In this document: positions 46,862-58,623 of the stretch, piece after piece
Position numbering within the stretch: the stretch's first letter is position 1
How the letters are laid out: each line of letters starts with the position of its first letter
Origin: Trachythela sp. YZ-2020
Taxonomy: Eukaryota; Cnidaria; Anthozoa; Malacalcyonacea; Clavulariidae
DNA: 64,000 nt
NCBI GenBank assembly: GCA_016169945.1
Contig: JADLSH010000026.1
Coordinates: forward strand, 186,001-250,000
Direction of reading: 5' to 3'
Made by a program: the position numbers and the translations under genes
Notes under the pieces: generated by a model
Told to the model about the DNA's origin: nothing
Database searches by the model: none
The model's input: the letters and a program-made list of their open reading frames with translations, nothing else

Positions 46862-47237
46862 GTGACAGACACAATCAAATTTCTGCCTGTCAAAACAATA
46901 AAAATGGCGTATTTGTGCCGGTCAATGACTGTGACTGGACGCTTATTTCCAGGCTTGTTTAACACACTATATACACTATACACAGGGGTGTTTCCTTTAC
47001 AAAACAGCTGAATACGATATCAAATTGCACCCATCATGACAGATTTGTATAATGGCTATAATTGGATCAAATTGAATGGCAAAATGGCATATTGAATTTT
47101 GGCCGTAATCACCCTTCATAGCCTACCTCCTCCACAGGTATTGTATTGGAGCAGGCTTGGAAAATTAGGGAGGGCATGCACCCGGGCGGCATAAAAAATA
47201 TGGGTACTGCTGTCTGCTGACTATTAATGTTTTCAAG

Positions 47238-47387
47238 ATGACAGAAGCTATTCGCCACATATTTGACTATAATCGTCTGGAGAAAGAGTTTGTTAATGAT
47301 TCTTATGAACGTAGGCTATTACAAAAGGCTAAGGAAGATGGGAAAGTACTTTGCCGTAACTGTCATGCTTCCGATGGCAACTTCTAG
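47238..47387 (+). CDS. Short unidentified open frame (49 residues)
   Basis: ATG at 47238 to TAG at 47387 encodes a charged peptide (MTEAIRHIFDYNRLEKEFV) ending in a CRNCHA pair. Codon use and amphipathic composition look protein-like, unlike the flanking AT repeats. It could be an exon fragment of an old gene or transposon. The function is not recognised. Confidence 0.25.
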   Translation: MTEAIRHIFDYNRLEKEFVNDSYERRLLQKAKEDGKVLCRNCHASDGNF

Positions 47388-47441
47388 TACGCATATATGC
47401 TTTTCGATTTGTAATACATTGTTATTATTTTGCATATAATT

Positions 47442-48050
47442 GAGCTATTACATTTAATACCTGCACCCCCCTGTCGAGGACCTCTGTTTCCAGAGGGGTT
47501 TTACATCTGTATTTTTCCAGGAGGGTCCTAATCATTACCTTTCCATAGGGGCTATAAAGTTAGAAAAAAATTCCAGTGGGGTGAAAAATTATTTCCAGAC
47601 AGGTAAAAGTTTTTCACAGTGGTAAAAAGTGCATTTCCAGAGGGGGTGGTGAGGTATTTCCAGAGGGGTTGTAAGCGTGTTGAACCTGTCAACCAGGTAT
47701 TTCCAGGGTGGTTGTTGGATAATATTTCCAAAGGGGTTATTGGATAATATTTCCAAAGGGGTTATTTCTTGTTTTCAAAGGGGATGTCTGCACCAATGGT
47801 CTGCACTGTCCTTGATCGGGCAGGGTCGAGAACATTTTTTTCCAAAAGGGGGGGGGAGGTAAAGCCAAGAAAATTTATTTCCATAGGGGGCTAAACACTA
47901 TTCCAGAGGGGGCAAAACATCTTTACTAGGAGGTTTTGAGACATAATTTCCAAGGGGGGGGAAACCATTTTTTCCAGTTTCCAGAGGGGTAAAAATAGTG
48001 AAATACGGAGGTCCTCGACAGGGGGGTGCAAATATTAAATGTAATAGCCC
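47442..48050. mobile_element. 609-bp element with perfect 15-bp target duplication and TTTCCAGAGGGG repeats
   Basis: Inverted ends (~43 bases; GCTATTACATTTAATA, CACCCCCCTGTCGAGGACCT) are flanked immediately by ATTTTGCATATAATT at 47427-47441 and 48051-48065. The interior is almost entirely degenerate TTTCCAGAGGGGT / TTTCCAAAGGGG units, some 15-20 of them, unevenly spaced. There is no gene. A 15-base duplication is longer than the cut-and-paste DNA-transposon classes that I know. Confidence 0.8.
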
Positions 48051-48125
48051 ATTTTGCATATAATTTTCCTTCAAGTTATACATATAATTTCATAGTCAAA
48101 CGTGCGGTGCCAGTATAGTAAATAC

Positions 48126-48471
48126 GGCGGTTGACTGTTGTGTAAAACTACCTGAAAAACACAATGAGAAGTTCGACGTTTCGAGCGAAGGCCCTTCGTC
48201 TGGAAGTCAAAGTTCTCATTAGGGAGCTTAAGATGCACCAAATCTACGACGCGGACGCGACTAAAAACTGCCGCTATTCTCGCAGTTTCACTTCACGGGT
48301 AAAAATTATGGATTGTTGTTGGTAAAGAAAGACAGAGACACGAGAAAAACAAAGTAAAACTGATTTCCGATTATTAACGACTGTTTTTTAGTCGCGTCCG
48401 CGTCGTAGATTTGGTGCATCTTAAGCTCCCTATGTAATTTTTCAGGTAGTTTTACACAACAGTCAACCGCC
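48126..48471. repeat. Outer inverted repeat enclosing the TA-flanked MITE
   Basis: GGCGGTTGACTGTTGTGTAA...CTGAAAAA at 48126 is mirrored at ~48440-48471. The arms are ~33 bases and wrap around the 48222-48430 MITE plus a GAGCGAAGGCCCTTCGTC hairpin. Confidence 0.65.
48222..48430. mobile_element. Mariner-like MITE (TA target site)
   Basis: GGGAGCTTAAGATGCACCAA...TTGGTGCATCTTAAGCTCCC, ~46-base perfect inverted ends, TA on each side (48220-48221, 48431-48432). Non-coding. Confidence 0.75.
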
Positions 48472-48840
48472 ATATTCATACTCAAATAAATACTCACACT
48501 TCATACTGAATGTCACATTAACGATGTCGACATCACCATCACTGGAGTCAACTGAACCTTCGCATATTCTGCAGTGCATCTTTCGGTGTGGTCGGCCATC
48601 GAGACTGAGGACAAATTATACCAAAATTCAACGTTTCATATTTCGATTAATATTGATCATATTTCAGCAATAACTGTTAAAATATACCAAGCTAAGAAGG
48701 AAAAGACGAAAATTTATCATTTTATGTATGGATGGGCTATATTTCAGCCAGATTTTTACGGATTGCCACGAAATCGACACTTCTGCCAGGGGAAAAAACA
48801 TTCATCAGGTGTCTCAACTCTCAACCAATGGTCTCAACTC

Positions 48841-49285
48841 CAGGGTTGCCAGGTCTGGAGCCAAACACTGTATAAAATGAGGCCATTTTACCAAAAGAGG
48901 CCAAACTACTAATTTTTCAAAAAGCCGAGGCGGACGTCTGCGAAAACAGTACCAATTAAGCTTGATCCTATATATTATGATTGGATATTTTTATACACTT
49001 ACAATTGGCTGAATTTTGTGAACTGTGATTGGACGAAACAAGCAGCTAAGTTATCCGCATAATGTAGGATGGTTGCTCCGAGAAGTGATAGACAAAATTT
49101 TGTTTCGTTTTGGCCTGTTTCTCATGATTAATTTAGTATTACACGTGAAATTAAAAATAGCTCTTGAAAATAAAAAGAGGCCAAAAAGAAGCCAAATGGC
49201 CAAATTTATTTTTCGAGGCCAAGCAAGAAAAAAAAAAGCCAAATTCGAGTTATTTGGCCTCCAAGAGGCCAATCTGGCAACCCTG
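48841..49285. mobile_element. hAT-like MITE with CAGGGTTGCCAG ends
   Basis: CAGGGTTGCCAGGTCTGG...CCAATCTGGCAACCCTG ends. Flanks TCAACTC occur on both sides but are offset by three bases on the right, so the duplication is imperfect. The interior has GAGGCCAAA repeats. Confidence 0.65.
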
Positions 49286-50347
49286 CAGTCAACTCACCAT
49301 AGCCTGCGCGGTTCGGGATAAATAAGAGCCTGCAACAATCTCCAAGGAAATATGATATCCGCCCACTTAAGGTGGCTCCCTACAGTTCTGTAAAACTATG
49401 TGTACTTTTCAGTAACTTTCGCTTTCAACCAAAATTTTATTAGATACACTTATGACAGGGCAAAATGAACATTTCCACGAATGTAAAGAGGTCTTGGGCT
49501 GTCCATTTCTGGAGAAACAGGAATAGTGTTAGTGTTGCTATGGCAACCATAGTGTCGATTGAATCGACAATATCTTTTTTTTCCTTTGATCAATTTGTCT
49601 GAACTTTTTTTGGAAGATTTATGGTCCACAAAGGAATAACATATCAAAATTTGAAGGGTAGTTTACAGATAAGTTTTCGAGATATTTTGGAATTTCGATT
49701 ACAGAGAAACTTATCTGTAGAATTTTTTGAAATTTTGATAAAGTTTTCTTCTTGCCTTGTTTAACAATTGTGCAAAGTTTTAAAAATTTTCACGGAAGGA
49801 AACACGAGAAAAACAGCTCGAAATTTAAGTTGCTGACGTCAAAAAAAATCGACTCGACATGATCGCATTTTGCGCATGCGTCTGAATTATAATGCGTGAA
49901 CAACACGTCAACACGATCGAATCATCGACGTGTTTATAGTTTTGTACCTGGTTCTTTGTTGTGTATTTTTATTCCGATTTCTTGGCTTGTGCCAAACTTG
50001 ATATTCTTTACTTGTTTGAGATGAAAATGCATGATTACTATTAATCCAACGTCTCTTCAATTTGTTTTGGTTGTTAAAATCGATATCGGTGTGACAACTT
50101 TTCAAAACATTCAAACAACATGTATTTTTCATAAGACAACTCGTATTATTAAACTGTCTGTATTGTAGTTTTTAATATGTCAAACACTACAGGAATAACA
50201 TAAGTTTCAAACTTTCAATTGCTTTGAAGACTATTGCATTACTTTGACAGTCCTAGACTGCCTTGAAGAGAATATAATTTAAAATATAATTTCAGATTTT
50301 TTACTAGTAAGTCAATGCAAGTTTTTTTAAGTCGAAGATTTTGAACA
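49286..50347. other. No recognisable gene
   Basis: AT-rich. TTAAGGTGGCTCCC at 49368 may be one end of a further element. No exon or RNA gene is supported. Confidence 0.45.
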
Positions 50348-50351
50348 TTAA

Positions 50352-53300
50352 AGGACATTGGCAACGAAAATTTTTATTCCTTATATTTATAGAGCATGCC
50401 TACGGAATACTTAATTTCATAGTTTCCCTTGTCCATCGCATTTAGTTGTTGAGAAAATTTGTGACAAAGTTCAACAGTCGTCCGCCATTTTGAAAAAAAC
50501 GGCGTATGCTAATTTGTGCATGAAAACATTAAAGACGTCATTGGATGGGTTGACACAATTTCTCTAATATAAACTCTATAGTGTATTACCACACGCGGTA
50601 AACTTTGCGGCAAAATAGACGGCAGAAAGGTTTTAACAAGTGTGTAACATGTTTGTACCACTACTTTTGATACTATTTCTTCCACTGATTCCGTGTGAAA
50701 TAGACGCATAAATTCGAATATCACATGGGAAATCCTTATGCAATGTTATGCTATTATTGTCTATACCCCTGAATGTCTCGCTGGTAAATGCATAAAAATT
50801 GCTCAAATTGCAAAACAATCAAATCTCTATCAGCACGTTCAGTTACCAGTTCCAATTATTATTGAAAATACAACAGTAAATAAAATTGTCACAATGTAGT
50901 CTATACTAATACTAACTATTAAACCTAGTAGCTGGCGCAATTATATATACATTCAAAATACACAAGAATAAAAGCCTAAAAATTTGGATAGTTCATCATT
51001 GAGATTTGAACTACTCCTTTTATACTTTCAATGCAGTTGGACAGTGTAGTATAAAGAAGCGCTATTACATAAAACAAACTACAAATAGCATGCTGTATTC
51101 GTATTCAAGGTATATTATTGATTGTTGTAGAGTATACCGCTTGTATTGACATAGTGCAAATTTAAGTTACCCATGATTATTGAAATAAAAGAAACAAGAT
51201 TAATACAACTACAGTCATTTTGAAAAGCGAACAGAATACCTGTAATAACCTGTATGTCAGTTAATACTATAGCAAGTCTTCGGTGCGGCAACGCATTAAA
51301 TTATTAATTTCTATTTTAATGATCAGTTATTCCCTACCCAATATTTCTTTAAAATTGAAAAAAATGCGCGTCTTGACTTTTCGTAAAAAAGAATATAACA
51401 AAAGAGTTCTCACTTCTATAATTGATATTGTGTGTTGACGCAATTAATAACTATATTTACTGAATTACTGTAATGGGAATCGCTACATTTTCGGCAATCT
51501 TTTTACCAGCTTCATCATGTATATTAATTCACCAAACTATTTAGCCACACATATGAAACTGAATTTAAGCCAGAGAACAGCTATAGTCTGGCTTTTTTCT
51601 ATAAACAAACTAGCTAGATATACTAAATAATGTACTATATTGACAGCTTCATATTTCCCGTCAAAACAATAGTAGCTCAAAATTTCATAATCATATGAAT
51701 CGCGTGAATAACTATTCTTTAATAATCATTAGAACTTGAATATAGATTGTTTTCAAAAGAATATTACTTGCATCCAATAATTCTGCACCAGATTTATTTT
51801 TCAGCAACATTCAAGGCTTTAGTTTAGCTCCAGATAAGGTCAAGGTGCTCAAAATCGCTGGTTGACAATTCGTTCAACCTTTTTCGGTGTCTCGAGTTTA
51901 TAATAACATTTCAAAACACCTTGATGAAATCCGATTATTACTTCACGATAAATATCTAGATGTTTTAGCAGTTAATGAAACCCGTTTGGACTCCACTATT
52001 TCCGATGGGATTGTTAGCATTGAAGGTTATGACTTGCTACGTGCTGATCGGAATAGAAATGGAGGAGGGGTATGTATTTATATAAGACGCCATATAAATT
52101 ATGAAAATCGCCCTGATCTAGTTCCAACAGGCCTTGAAGCTGTCTGTGTGGAAATTAAGCAGGCTAATAGTCAATCTTTTATAGTTTCAAGTATTTATAG
52201 ACCACCATGTTCCGCTAGTGAAGTGTTTATAAAAATTGAGAGGCTAATCAAATCAATTGATGATGAAAATATAGAATTTCATATTTTGGGAGATTTAAAT
52301 TGTAATATGCTAGAACCAACTTTGTCCACCACTAGAAAGCTTCAAGACGTTTTGGAATTATATCAGCTTACACAATTAATTAATAACCCTACGCGTATTA
52401 CCCAGTCTAGCCAATCATTATTGGATGTAGTAATTGCGTCAATGCCTGAAAAAATAATTTTTTCAGGTGTATAGTCCATCTCGGAATTAGTGATCACAGC
52501 CTCATTTATAGTATTCGGAAAATAAGTACAAGAATAAAAACTGATTTACAAGGTTCTGTCGAGTATAGAAATTTTAAGAATTTCAATGTTTCAGGCTTTC
52601 TATATGACTTACAAAATATACCTTGGGAAGAAATAAGATTTAAAAGAAATGTAGATGAAATGTGGCGGTTATGGAAAACATTCTTTGTAGATGTGCTGAA
52701 TAAACATGCCCCTGTGAGAGTAAAAAGATTAAGAAAAGGGGGCAATATTCAAGTAAAGGAAAAATTATTTAAAAGAGATGCTCTTAAGCGTAAAGCAATA
52801 AAGACAAATAAAGAAGAAGACTGGAGACTATATAAGTCATCTAGAACACTGCTTTGCGCAGTGCTAAAAGAGATTATTATGCACACAAATTCACAAATAA
52901 TAAACAGAATCCTAAATATGCTTGGAGAACAATAAACGATATATTAGGTCGAAACAGAAAACAGACTACGATTAATGAAATTAAACTTCCAGGTAAAACT
53001 GTTACATCGACCGACGAATTAGTCGACATTTTTAATGATCATTTTAGTAATATTGGCCCAAAGCTTGCTGAGTCTATTCCAAATGACAATGACGTTAGTT
53101 TTCGAGATTTTATTACTCAACAAAAATTTAAGACAAAGAACAGTTTCTCATTTCGACCAGTGAGTGTAACATTGGTTTACACTCTTCTAGTTAATTTGTC
53201 TACCACCAAAGCGACTGGAATGGATAAAATTTCAGCTAAAATTCTACAAGTAGCAGCTCCAGTTATTGCACCTTCTCTTACTGAGATTTTTAATATGTCA

Positions 53301-54695
53301 ATTGACTCGGATCAATTTCCTTCTGATTGGAAAGCTGCAAGGGTTATTCCATTGTTTAAGAAAGGTCAGCGGTCCATGTTGGACAACTATAGACCGATAT
53401 CAATCCTTCCTGTAGTAAGTAAACTTATGGAAAGAATTATGTATGATCAAATGTATGAGTATCTTAACCAGAATAATCTTTTCTCAAAACACCAATTTGG
53501 TTTCAGACCTTATCATTCCACAACTACTACATTATTGGATTGTACGAACGAATGGTATACCAACATGGACCGTGGGCTGTATAACTTAGTTATTTTTCTT
53601 GACCTAAAAAAAGCATTCGATACAGTCGACCACAAAATACTGTTAAGTAAGTTTGAAATGTATGGTTTCCAAAGGAAAGCATTAAATCTTTTACGTTGCT
53701 TTTTGACGCACCGAACTCAAAGTTGTCAATTGGCCAGTATACTCTTGGTGGAGAAAGAAATCATTTGTGGCATTCCTCAGGGAAGTATACTCGGCCCTCT
53801 CTTATTTATTATGTATATAAATGATTTGCCAAGCTGCCTAGAACGCACAACTCCAAGAATGTTTGCTGATGATACTAACTTAACGGCAGTAGGCAGAACA
53901 ATTAGTGAGGCGGAAGAGAGGGCGAGCGTAGACATGAGGAATGTTCAGAAATGGCTTTGTGCAAATAAACTAAGTCTAAATATAATGAAAACCGAGTATG
54001 TTTTAATTGGAACACGACATAAAATAAGTAATATTGATACCCATCAAGGAGTTAAAATAAATAATCAATTGATTAAAAAAGTTAAAAATACCAAAGCTCT
54101 TGGAGTTGAATTAGACGAAAACTTGAGTTGGGAAAAACACATTAACCATATTAGCAGTAAAATATCATCAGGTATTGGGGCTATTAGAAAAATGAGGGAG
54201 TATGTCGAACAAGACATTTTGATAAAAGTTTATAATGCCTTAATCCAACCTTATTTTGATTATTGCTGTGAAGTATGGGATACACTTAATAAAGGCCTAA
54301 GCGAACGTCTACAGAAATTCCAAAACAGAGCGGCTAGGTTGATCATGAACTTAAAAAATGAACATGGTCAGTCTATTTTGGCACGAAAATCTCTAGGCTG
54401 GGTAACACTTGAAGAGCGTAGGGCACAAATGAAAGCCAGGCTCATGTACAAGACAGTTAATGGTTTAGCCCCCCAACGACTATGTTGTTTTGAAGCGAAC
54501 CCATCTAATGACGTCACAAAGGTCATTGACCCCAAAGATAATTTTTTGAGAATTTTATCCAAGATGGCGGCCGATGAGCAAATTTATCACATTTTACTTG
54601 CACTTTACTCGCAAACAAAAATGTTACAGAAAAAAATAGTAACATTCTCATAGTTAGGTGGTCCAGTAAGATTAAATAAGCCAATAAAATGTCCT
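50352..54695. mobile_element. Kolobok-type element copy 2, carrying a LINE segment
   Basis: Same left end as copy 1 (AGGACATTGGCAACGAAAAT) and TTAA at 50348-50351 and 54696-54699; the right end has lost the 12 bases AATTTTCGTTGC. Collinear with 35152-37250 except for an inverted internal block (~51230-51640) and replacement of ~310 bases by a LINE fragment (51905-54478). Confidence 0.82.
51905..54478 (+). pseudogene. LINE E: endonuclease and reverse transcriptase fragment without 3' end
   Basis: Plus-strand Jockey-type LINE starting at the endonuclease (NISKHLDEIRLLL) with VNETRLDSTISDG, ADRNRNGGGVCIYI and HILGDLNCNML. Frame breaks near 52470 and 52860 lead into a long reverse transcriptase frame ([45 protein letters not shown], catalytic FADDTNLTA, QPYFDYCCEVWDTL). 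The frame stops being LINE at ~54478 (VNGLAPQR) and continues by chance into the surrounding element to a stop at 54653, so the C-terminal ~70 residues and 3' UTR are missing. The core is otherwise the best-preserved reverse transcriptase in the window. Confidence 0.9.
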
Positions 54696-54843
54696 TTAAT
54701 ATAAAGGATAATACTGAACATATATAGGTAAAAAACACACTAAAAGAAAGCTTAGAAACTGGTTAAAAACATACATACTGTTTAAATTTCAAAGGTTTAC
54801 GATTATAATGAAAAACTTGTGGTTTCTTTGGGGTGTAGATAAA

Positions 54844-54956
54844 AGGCGGACGCGGACGCGGACGGCGGACGGCGGACGGCGGACGGCGGACGGCGGACGG
54901 CGGACGGCGGACGGCGGACGGCGGACGGCGGACGGACGGCGGACGGCGGACGGACT
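54844..54956 (+). repeat. GGCGGAC heptamer array, left arm
   Basis: About 16 tandem GGCGGAC units with two shortened variants (GCGGAC at the start, GGAC near 54930). Translates only to T-A-D-G-G-R repeats. Confidence 0.95.
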
Positions 54957-57662
54957 CGTGGTATTTTTAACCGGGGTTTTATCGCCGGTAGTTATTACGG
55001 CGGACGGACTCGTGGTATTTTTAGCCGGGGTTTTATCGCCGGTAGTTATTTGTGGGGTATTTTTAACCGGGGTATTTCCCCCGGCGGATGGTTACTGACG
55101 AAATGTCGGGATTTTGTCGTTTGTTTTCTTTTGTTTTGTTGGTTTTTTTAAATAATATTCCCGTACTTTTCCCTGGTTTCATATACGAGGTTCGGAGTGG
55201 CGAGGCCAGAATAAACTGACGATTGGGGGGGGAGGGGTGGTCGATATTAGAAGCGAAGCTCCGAAGGCGCGAGGAGTCGTAGGGGGGTCAGGGGGAATGC
55301 TGACCCGGAAAATTTTGGATTTCTAGGGTGAAACGCCATTTCCTGAGTTTTGAAGCTACTGTGTTGTGCAATGATCTGAAAGGACAAATTTAAATAGGCC
55401 CGTGGCCTCGCCACTGGTCGTTCGGCACAACAAACTTGATTCATTTTTGTGATACAACAAACCTCACACCTCTAATAAGTGCTGTAGATTAAAAAAACAA
55501 TATCCGGATCGTGGGTCGGAAATGAAAATGTGCACGCAAAAAACTCCAAGCTCTATAACAAGTATTAGCCAAGGCTAATCGTAGGTGTTTCGTGTTGATA
55601 GAGTAAAACTAAATTAAGATTTTTTTTATTTTTATATAGGGCATGCTGCGGGAGGTGTACGAGTAATGTTAAGTTTTTCTTGCTTTCCTGCTATTTAAAA
55701 AAATCATGCAAAACGCAAATAACATGGTGTGACATAATATATATACTTGGTCTGATTTTTAAGGTCAGTGATGAACGCTTTCGGCTGAATTCATAAGCTT
55801 TGTTAGCTTGTTTGTCGCCTTGCGTGCATGTGGGCGACGTTCAAGCGAGGAAACCAAACCTGCTGAATTGAACTATCAAATGAATGGTTGTTTGAAACGG
55901 TAAAGTCTGTAAATATATCAGAATGTAAATATGTCTGTAAATATTTTACTTCTGAGAGCCTTGCAAACATCTGTCATCAGTGCCAGAGCCCGGAGGCATC
56001 AATGGAGCATGCGCCTTAATTATTACAGCGTGTCATTCAAATTACATTCAAATGATTTGGTCGTGATAATCGCAAACGGAGTATTCCAAGTCGTCAGTTA
56101 AGACGTCTTCTTGATAAATACCGGTAGAATGAAAAATAAGTGGAATTTTCTGACGTGTTCTTGACATTTGGTGACGTGTGTAATAAGTGGCCAAGCTGCC
56201 TATCACTGCATGGTACCTCTCTTCTTCGCAGAGGCTTGGATAAAAAAAATTATAAAAGGATACGCTAATATTGGATAATAAATAAAAGATGCGCTAGATG
56301 GTAATAAACAAAACGCCGCTATTTCCTTCCTCCGCCCGCGCTCCGATTTTCAGCGGTTTCCTCATTATATTACCATTTAGCGCGTTTTGTTTATTACCAT
56401 CTAGCGCATTCTTTTATTTATTATCCAATATTAGCGTTTCCTTTTATAATTTTTTTTATCCAAGCCTCTGCGAAGAAGAGAGGTACCATGCAGTGATAGG
56501 CAGCTTGGCCACTTATTACACACGTCACCAAATGTCAAGAACACGTCAGAAAATTCCACTTATTTTTCATTCTACCGGTATTTATCAAGAAGACGTCTTA
56601 ACTGACGACTTGGAATACTCCGTTTGCGATTATCACGACCAAATCATTTGAATGTAATTTGAATGACACGCTGTAATAAGGCGCATGCTCCATTGATGCC
56701 TCCGGGCTCTGGCACTGATGACAGATGTTTGCAAGGCTGTCAGAAGTAAAATATTTACAGACATATTTACATTCTGATATATTTACAGACTTTACCGTTT
56801 CAAACAACCATTCATTTGATAGTTCAATTCAGCAAGTTTGGTTTCCTCGCTTGAACGTCGCCCACATGCACGCAAGGCGACAAACAAGCTAACAAAGCTT
56901 ATGAATTCAGCCGAAAGCGTTCATCACTGACCTTAAAAATCAGACCAAGTATATATATTATGTCACACCATGTTATTTGCGTTTTGCATGATTTTTTTCA
57001 ATAGCAGGAAAGCAAGAAAAACTTAACATTACTCGTACACCTCCCGCAGCATGCCCTATATAAAAATAAAAAAAATCTTAATTTAGTTTTACTCTATCAA
57101 CACGAAACACCTACGATTAGCCTTGGCTAATACTTGTTATAGAGCTTGGAGTTTTTTTCGTGCACATTTTCATTTCCGACCCACGATCCGGATATTGTTT
57201 TTTTAATCTACAGCACTTATTAGAGGTGTGAGGTTTGTTGTATCACAAAAATGAATCAAGTTTGTTGTGCCGAACGACCAGTGGCGAGGCCACGGGCCTA
57301 TTTAAATTTGTCCTTTCAGATCATTGCACAACACAGTAGCTTCAAAACTCAAAATTTTCCGGGTCAGCATTCACCCTGACCCCCCTACGACTCCTCGCGC
57401 CTTCGGAGCTTCGCTTCGAATTCTAATACCGACCACCCCCCGCCCCCCCAATCGTCAGTTTATTCTGGCCTCGCCACTCCGAACCTCGTATATGAAACCA
57501 GGGAAAAGTACGGGAATATTATTTAAAACCAACAAAACAAAACAAAACAAACGACAAAATCCCGACATTTCGTCAGTAACCATCCGCCGGGGGAAATACC
57601 CCGGTTAAAGATACCCCACAAATAACTACCGGCGATAAAACCCCGGTTAAAAATACCACAAG

Positions 57663-57891
57663 TCCGTCCGCCGTCCGCCGTCCGCCGTCCGCCGTCCGCC
57701 GTCCGCCGTCCGCCGTCCGCCGTCCGCCGTCCGCCGTCCGCCGTCCGCCGTCCGCCGTCCGCCGTCCGCCGTCCGCCGTCCGCCGTCCGCCGTCCGCCGT
57801 CCGCCGTCCGCCGTCCGCCGTCCGCCGTCCGCCGTCCGCCGTCCGCCGTCCGCCGTCCGCCGTCCGCCGTCCGCCGTCCGCCGTCCGCCTT
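57663..57891 (-). repeat. GTCCGCC heptamer array, right arm
   Basis: About 32 units of GTCCGCC, the complement of the left array and twice as long, with hardly any variants. The length difference shows slippage or unequal exchange after the palindrome formed. Confidence 0.95.
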
Positions 57892-58284
57892 TTATCTACA
57901 CCCGTTTCTTTGCTATAAAGTCTCCGAAAATAACTGCCCGCGGCTTGTTTCAACTTTGACACGTACTTGGTTAAAGATTTTTTTCTGTTGTCGCCGGAGT
58001 ACTGCTAAATCTTAATTCTTGTAATTACTCGGTCATCGGGCAAGCTTTGATATATAACCTATATTTTTACCAACATTCGGATCGACGAAACCATCGACAT
58101 AATAACTAGCCACTTATTTTCCGATCACTCGCGTTCGCGGTCTCACTCTGGATTGAACCCTTGCCTATATATACGTGCGTTGTCAAGATGAAAGAACATA
58201 TTTTTTTTATAAAATGTTATTTTTAATACTTATATTTCAAGATCCTTAACAGCTTAACTATATATTCCTTTCTTTGCTTTTCAG

Positions 58285-58322
58285 TGAGATGCAAAAGCTA
58301 GATGACGCTCAAGTCAGTACGG
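58285..58322 (+). CDS. Candidate host-gene exon, phase-compatible with 4261-4370
   Basis: Acceptor TCTTTGCTTTTCAG ends at 58284 and a GTATGA donor begins at 58323. Used after an exon ending in phase 2 (as 4261-4370 does) it gives an open frame (EMQKLDDAQVST) that continues the charged, helical character, and ends in phase 1. The strong polypyrimidine tract supports it; at 38 bases it is short, so chance cannot be excluded. Confidence 0.4.
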
Positions 58323-58604
58323 GTATGAAACTAAATTCAAACGCTAAAACTTATTATGTAATGTTAACTTCCCCTCGCCCGCAGGTGGCCAAGTCGCTGC
58401 AAGAGCATGCAAAGGCCGCGGATTGTAGATTATAGGGCAAAATCTCCTGACTTTATATACTAAAGAACGCACACTTTAATTTTCTTTACGTTTTTTCAGA
58501 CAAAAATGAGCGACAAATTGTATATTTAATGTTAATGCTCTGGTTTTCTTTGACTCTGACACAATTTCCATCTTTTAAATTAACGTTCTGCTTTATTTTC
58601 ACAG

Positions 58605-58623
58605 GGGTAAAAAGAAAATCCAG
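58605..58623 (+). CDS. Candidate 19-base microexon
   Basis: TTTATTTTCACAG ends at 58604 and CAG|GTTAGTG gives a donor at 58624. Following phase 1 it encodes VKRKS, a basic cluster like a nuclear localisation signal, and ends in phase 2. Very short, so weakly supported on its own. Confidence 0.28.

Larger units (their letters stand above)
45155..47120. mobile_element. DNA element with 6-bp target duplication GCCTAC
   Basis: Ends TATGAAGGGTGATTACGGCC...GGCCGTAATCACCCTTCATA are perfect for ~60 bases and continue imperfectly to ~140. GCCTAC flanks both sides (45149-45154, 47121-47126). No transposase is visible. It hosts a hairpin at ~45505-45650 and two later hAT-type MITEs (46040-46653, 46709-46861). 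Confidence 0.82.
54831..57903. mobile_element. 3.1-kb palindromic foldback element with heptamer satellites
   Basis: GGGTGTAGATAAAAGGCGGAC at 54831 is the reverse complement of the sequence ending at 57903. The ~1.45-kb arms match closely (shared landmarks: GGGAAAAGTACGGGAATATT, CGACGTTCAAGC, GATGGTAATAAACAAAACGC) up to a ~65-base spacer at 56317-56381. No protein is encoded; frames in the arms are mirror artefacts. Target duplication is not evident. Confidence 0.85.

Noticed and set aside
54808..55098. TADGGR-repeat protein (also 57573-57962, minus)
   Set aside because: Both are translations of the GGCGGAC heptamer array in a non-coding palindrome.
56298..56651. 117-codon frame across the centre of the second palindrome
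   Set aside because: Low-complexity residues and mirrored by the opposite arm; no start context or homology.
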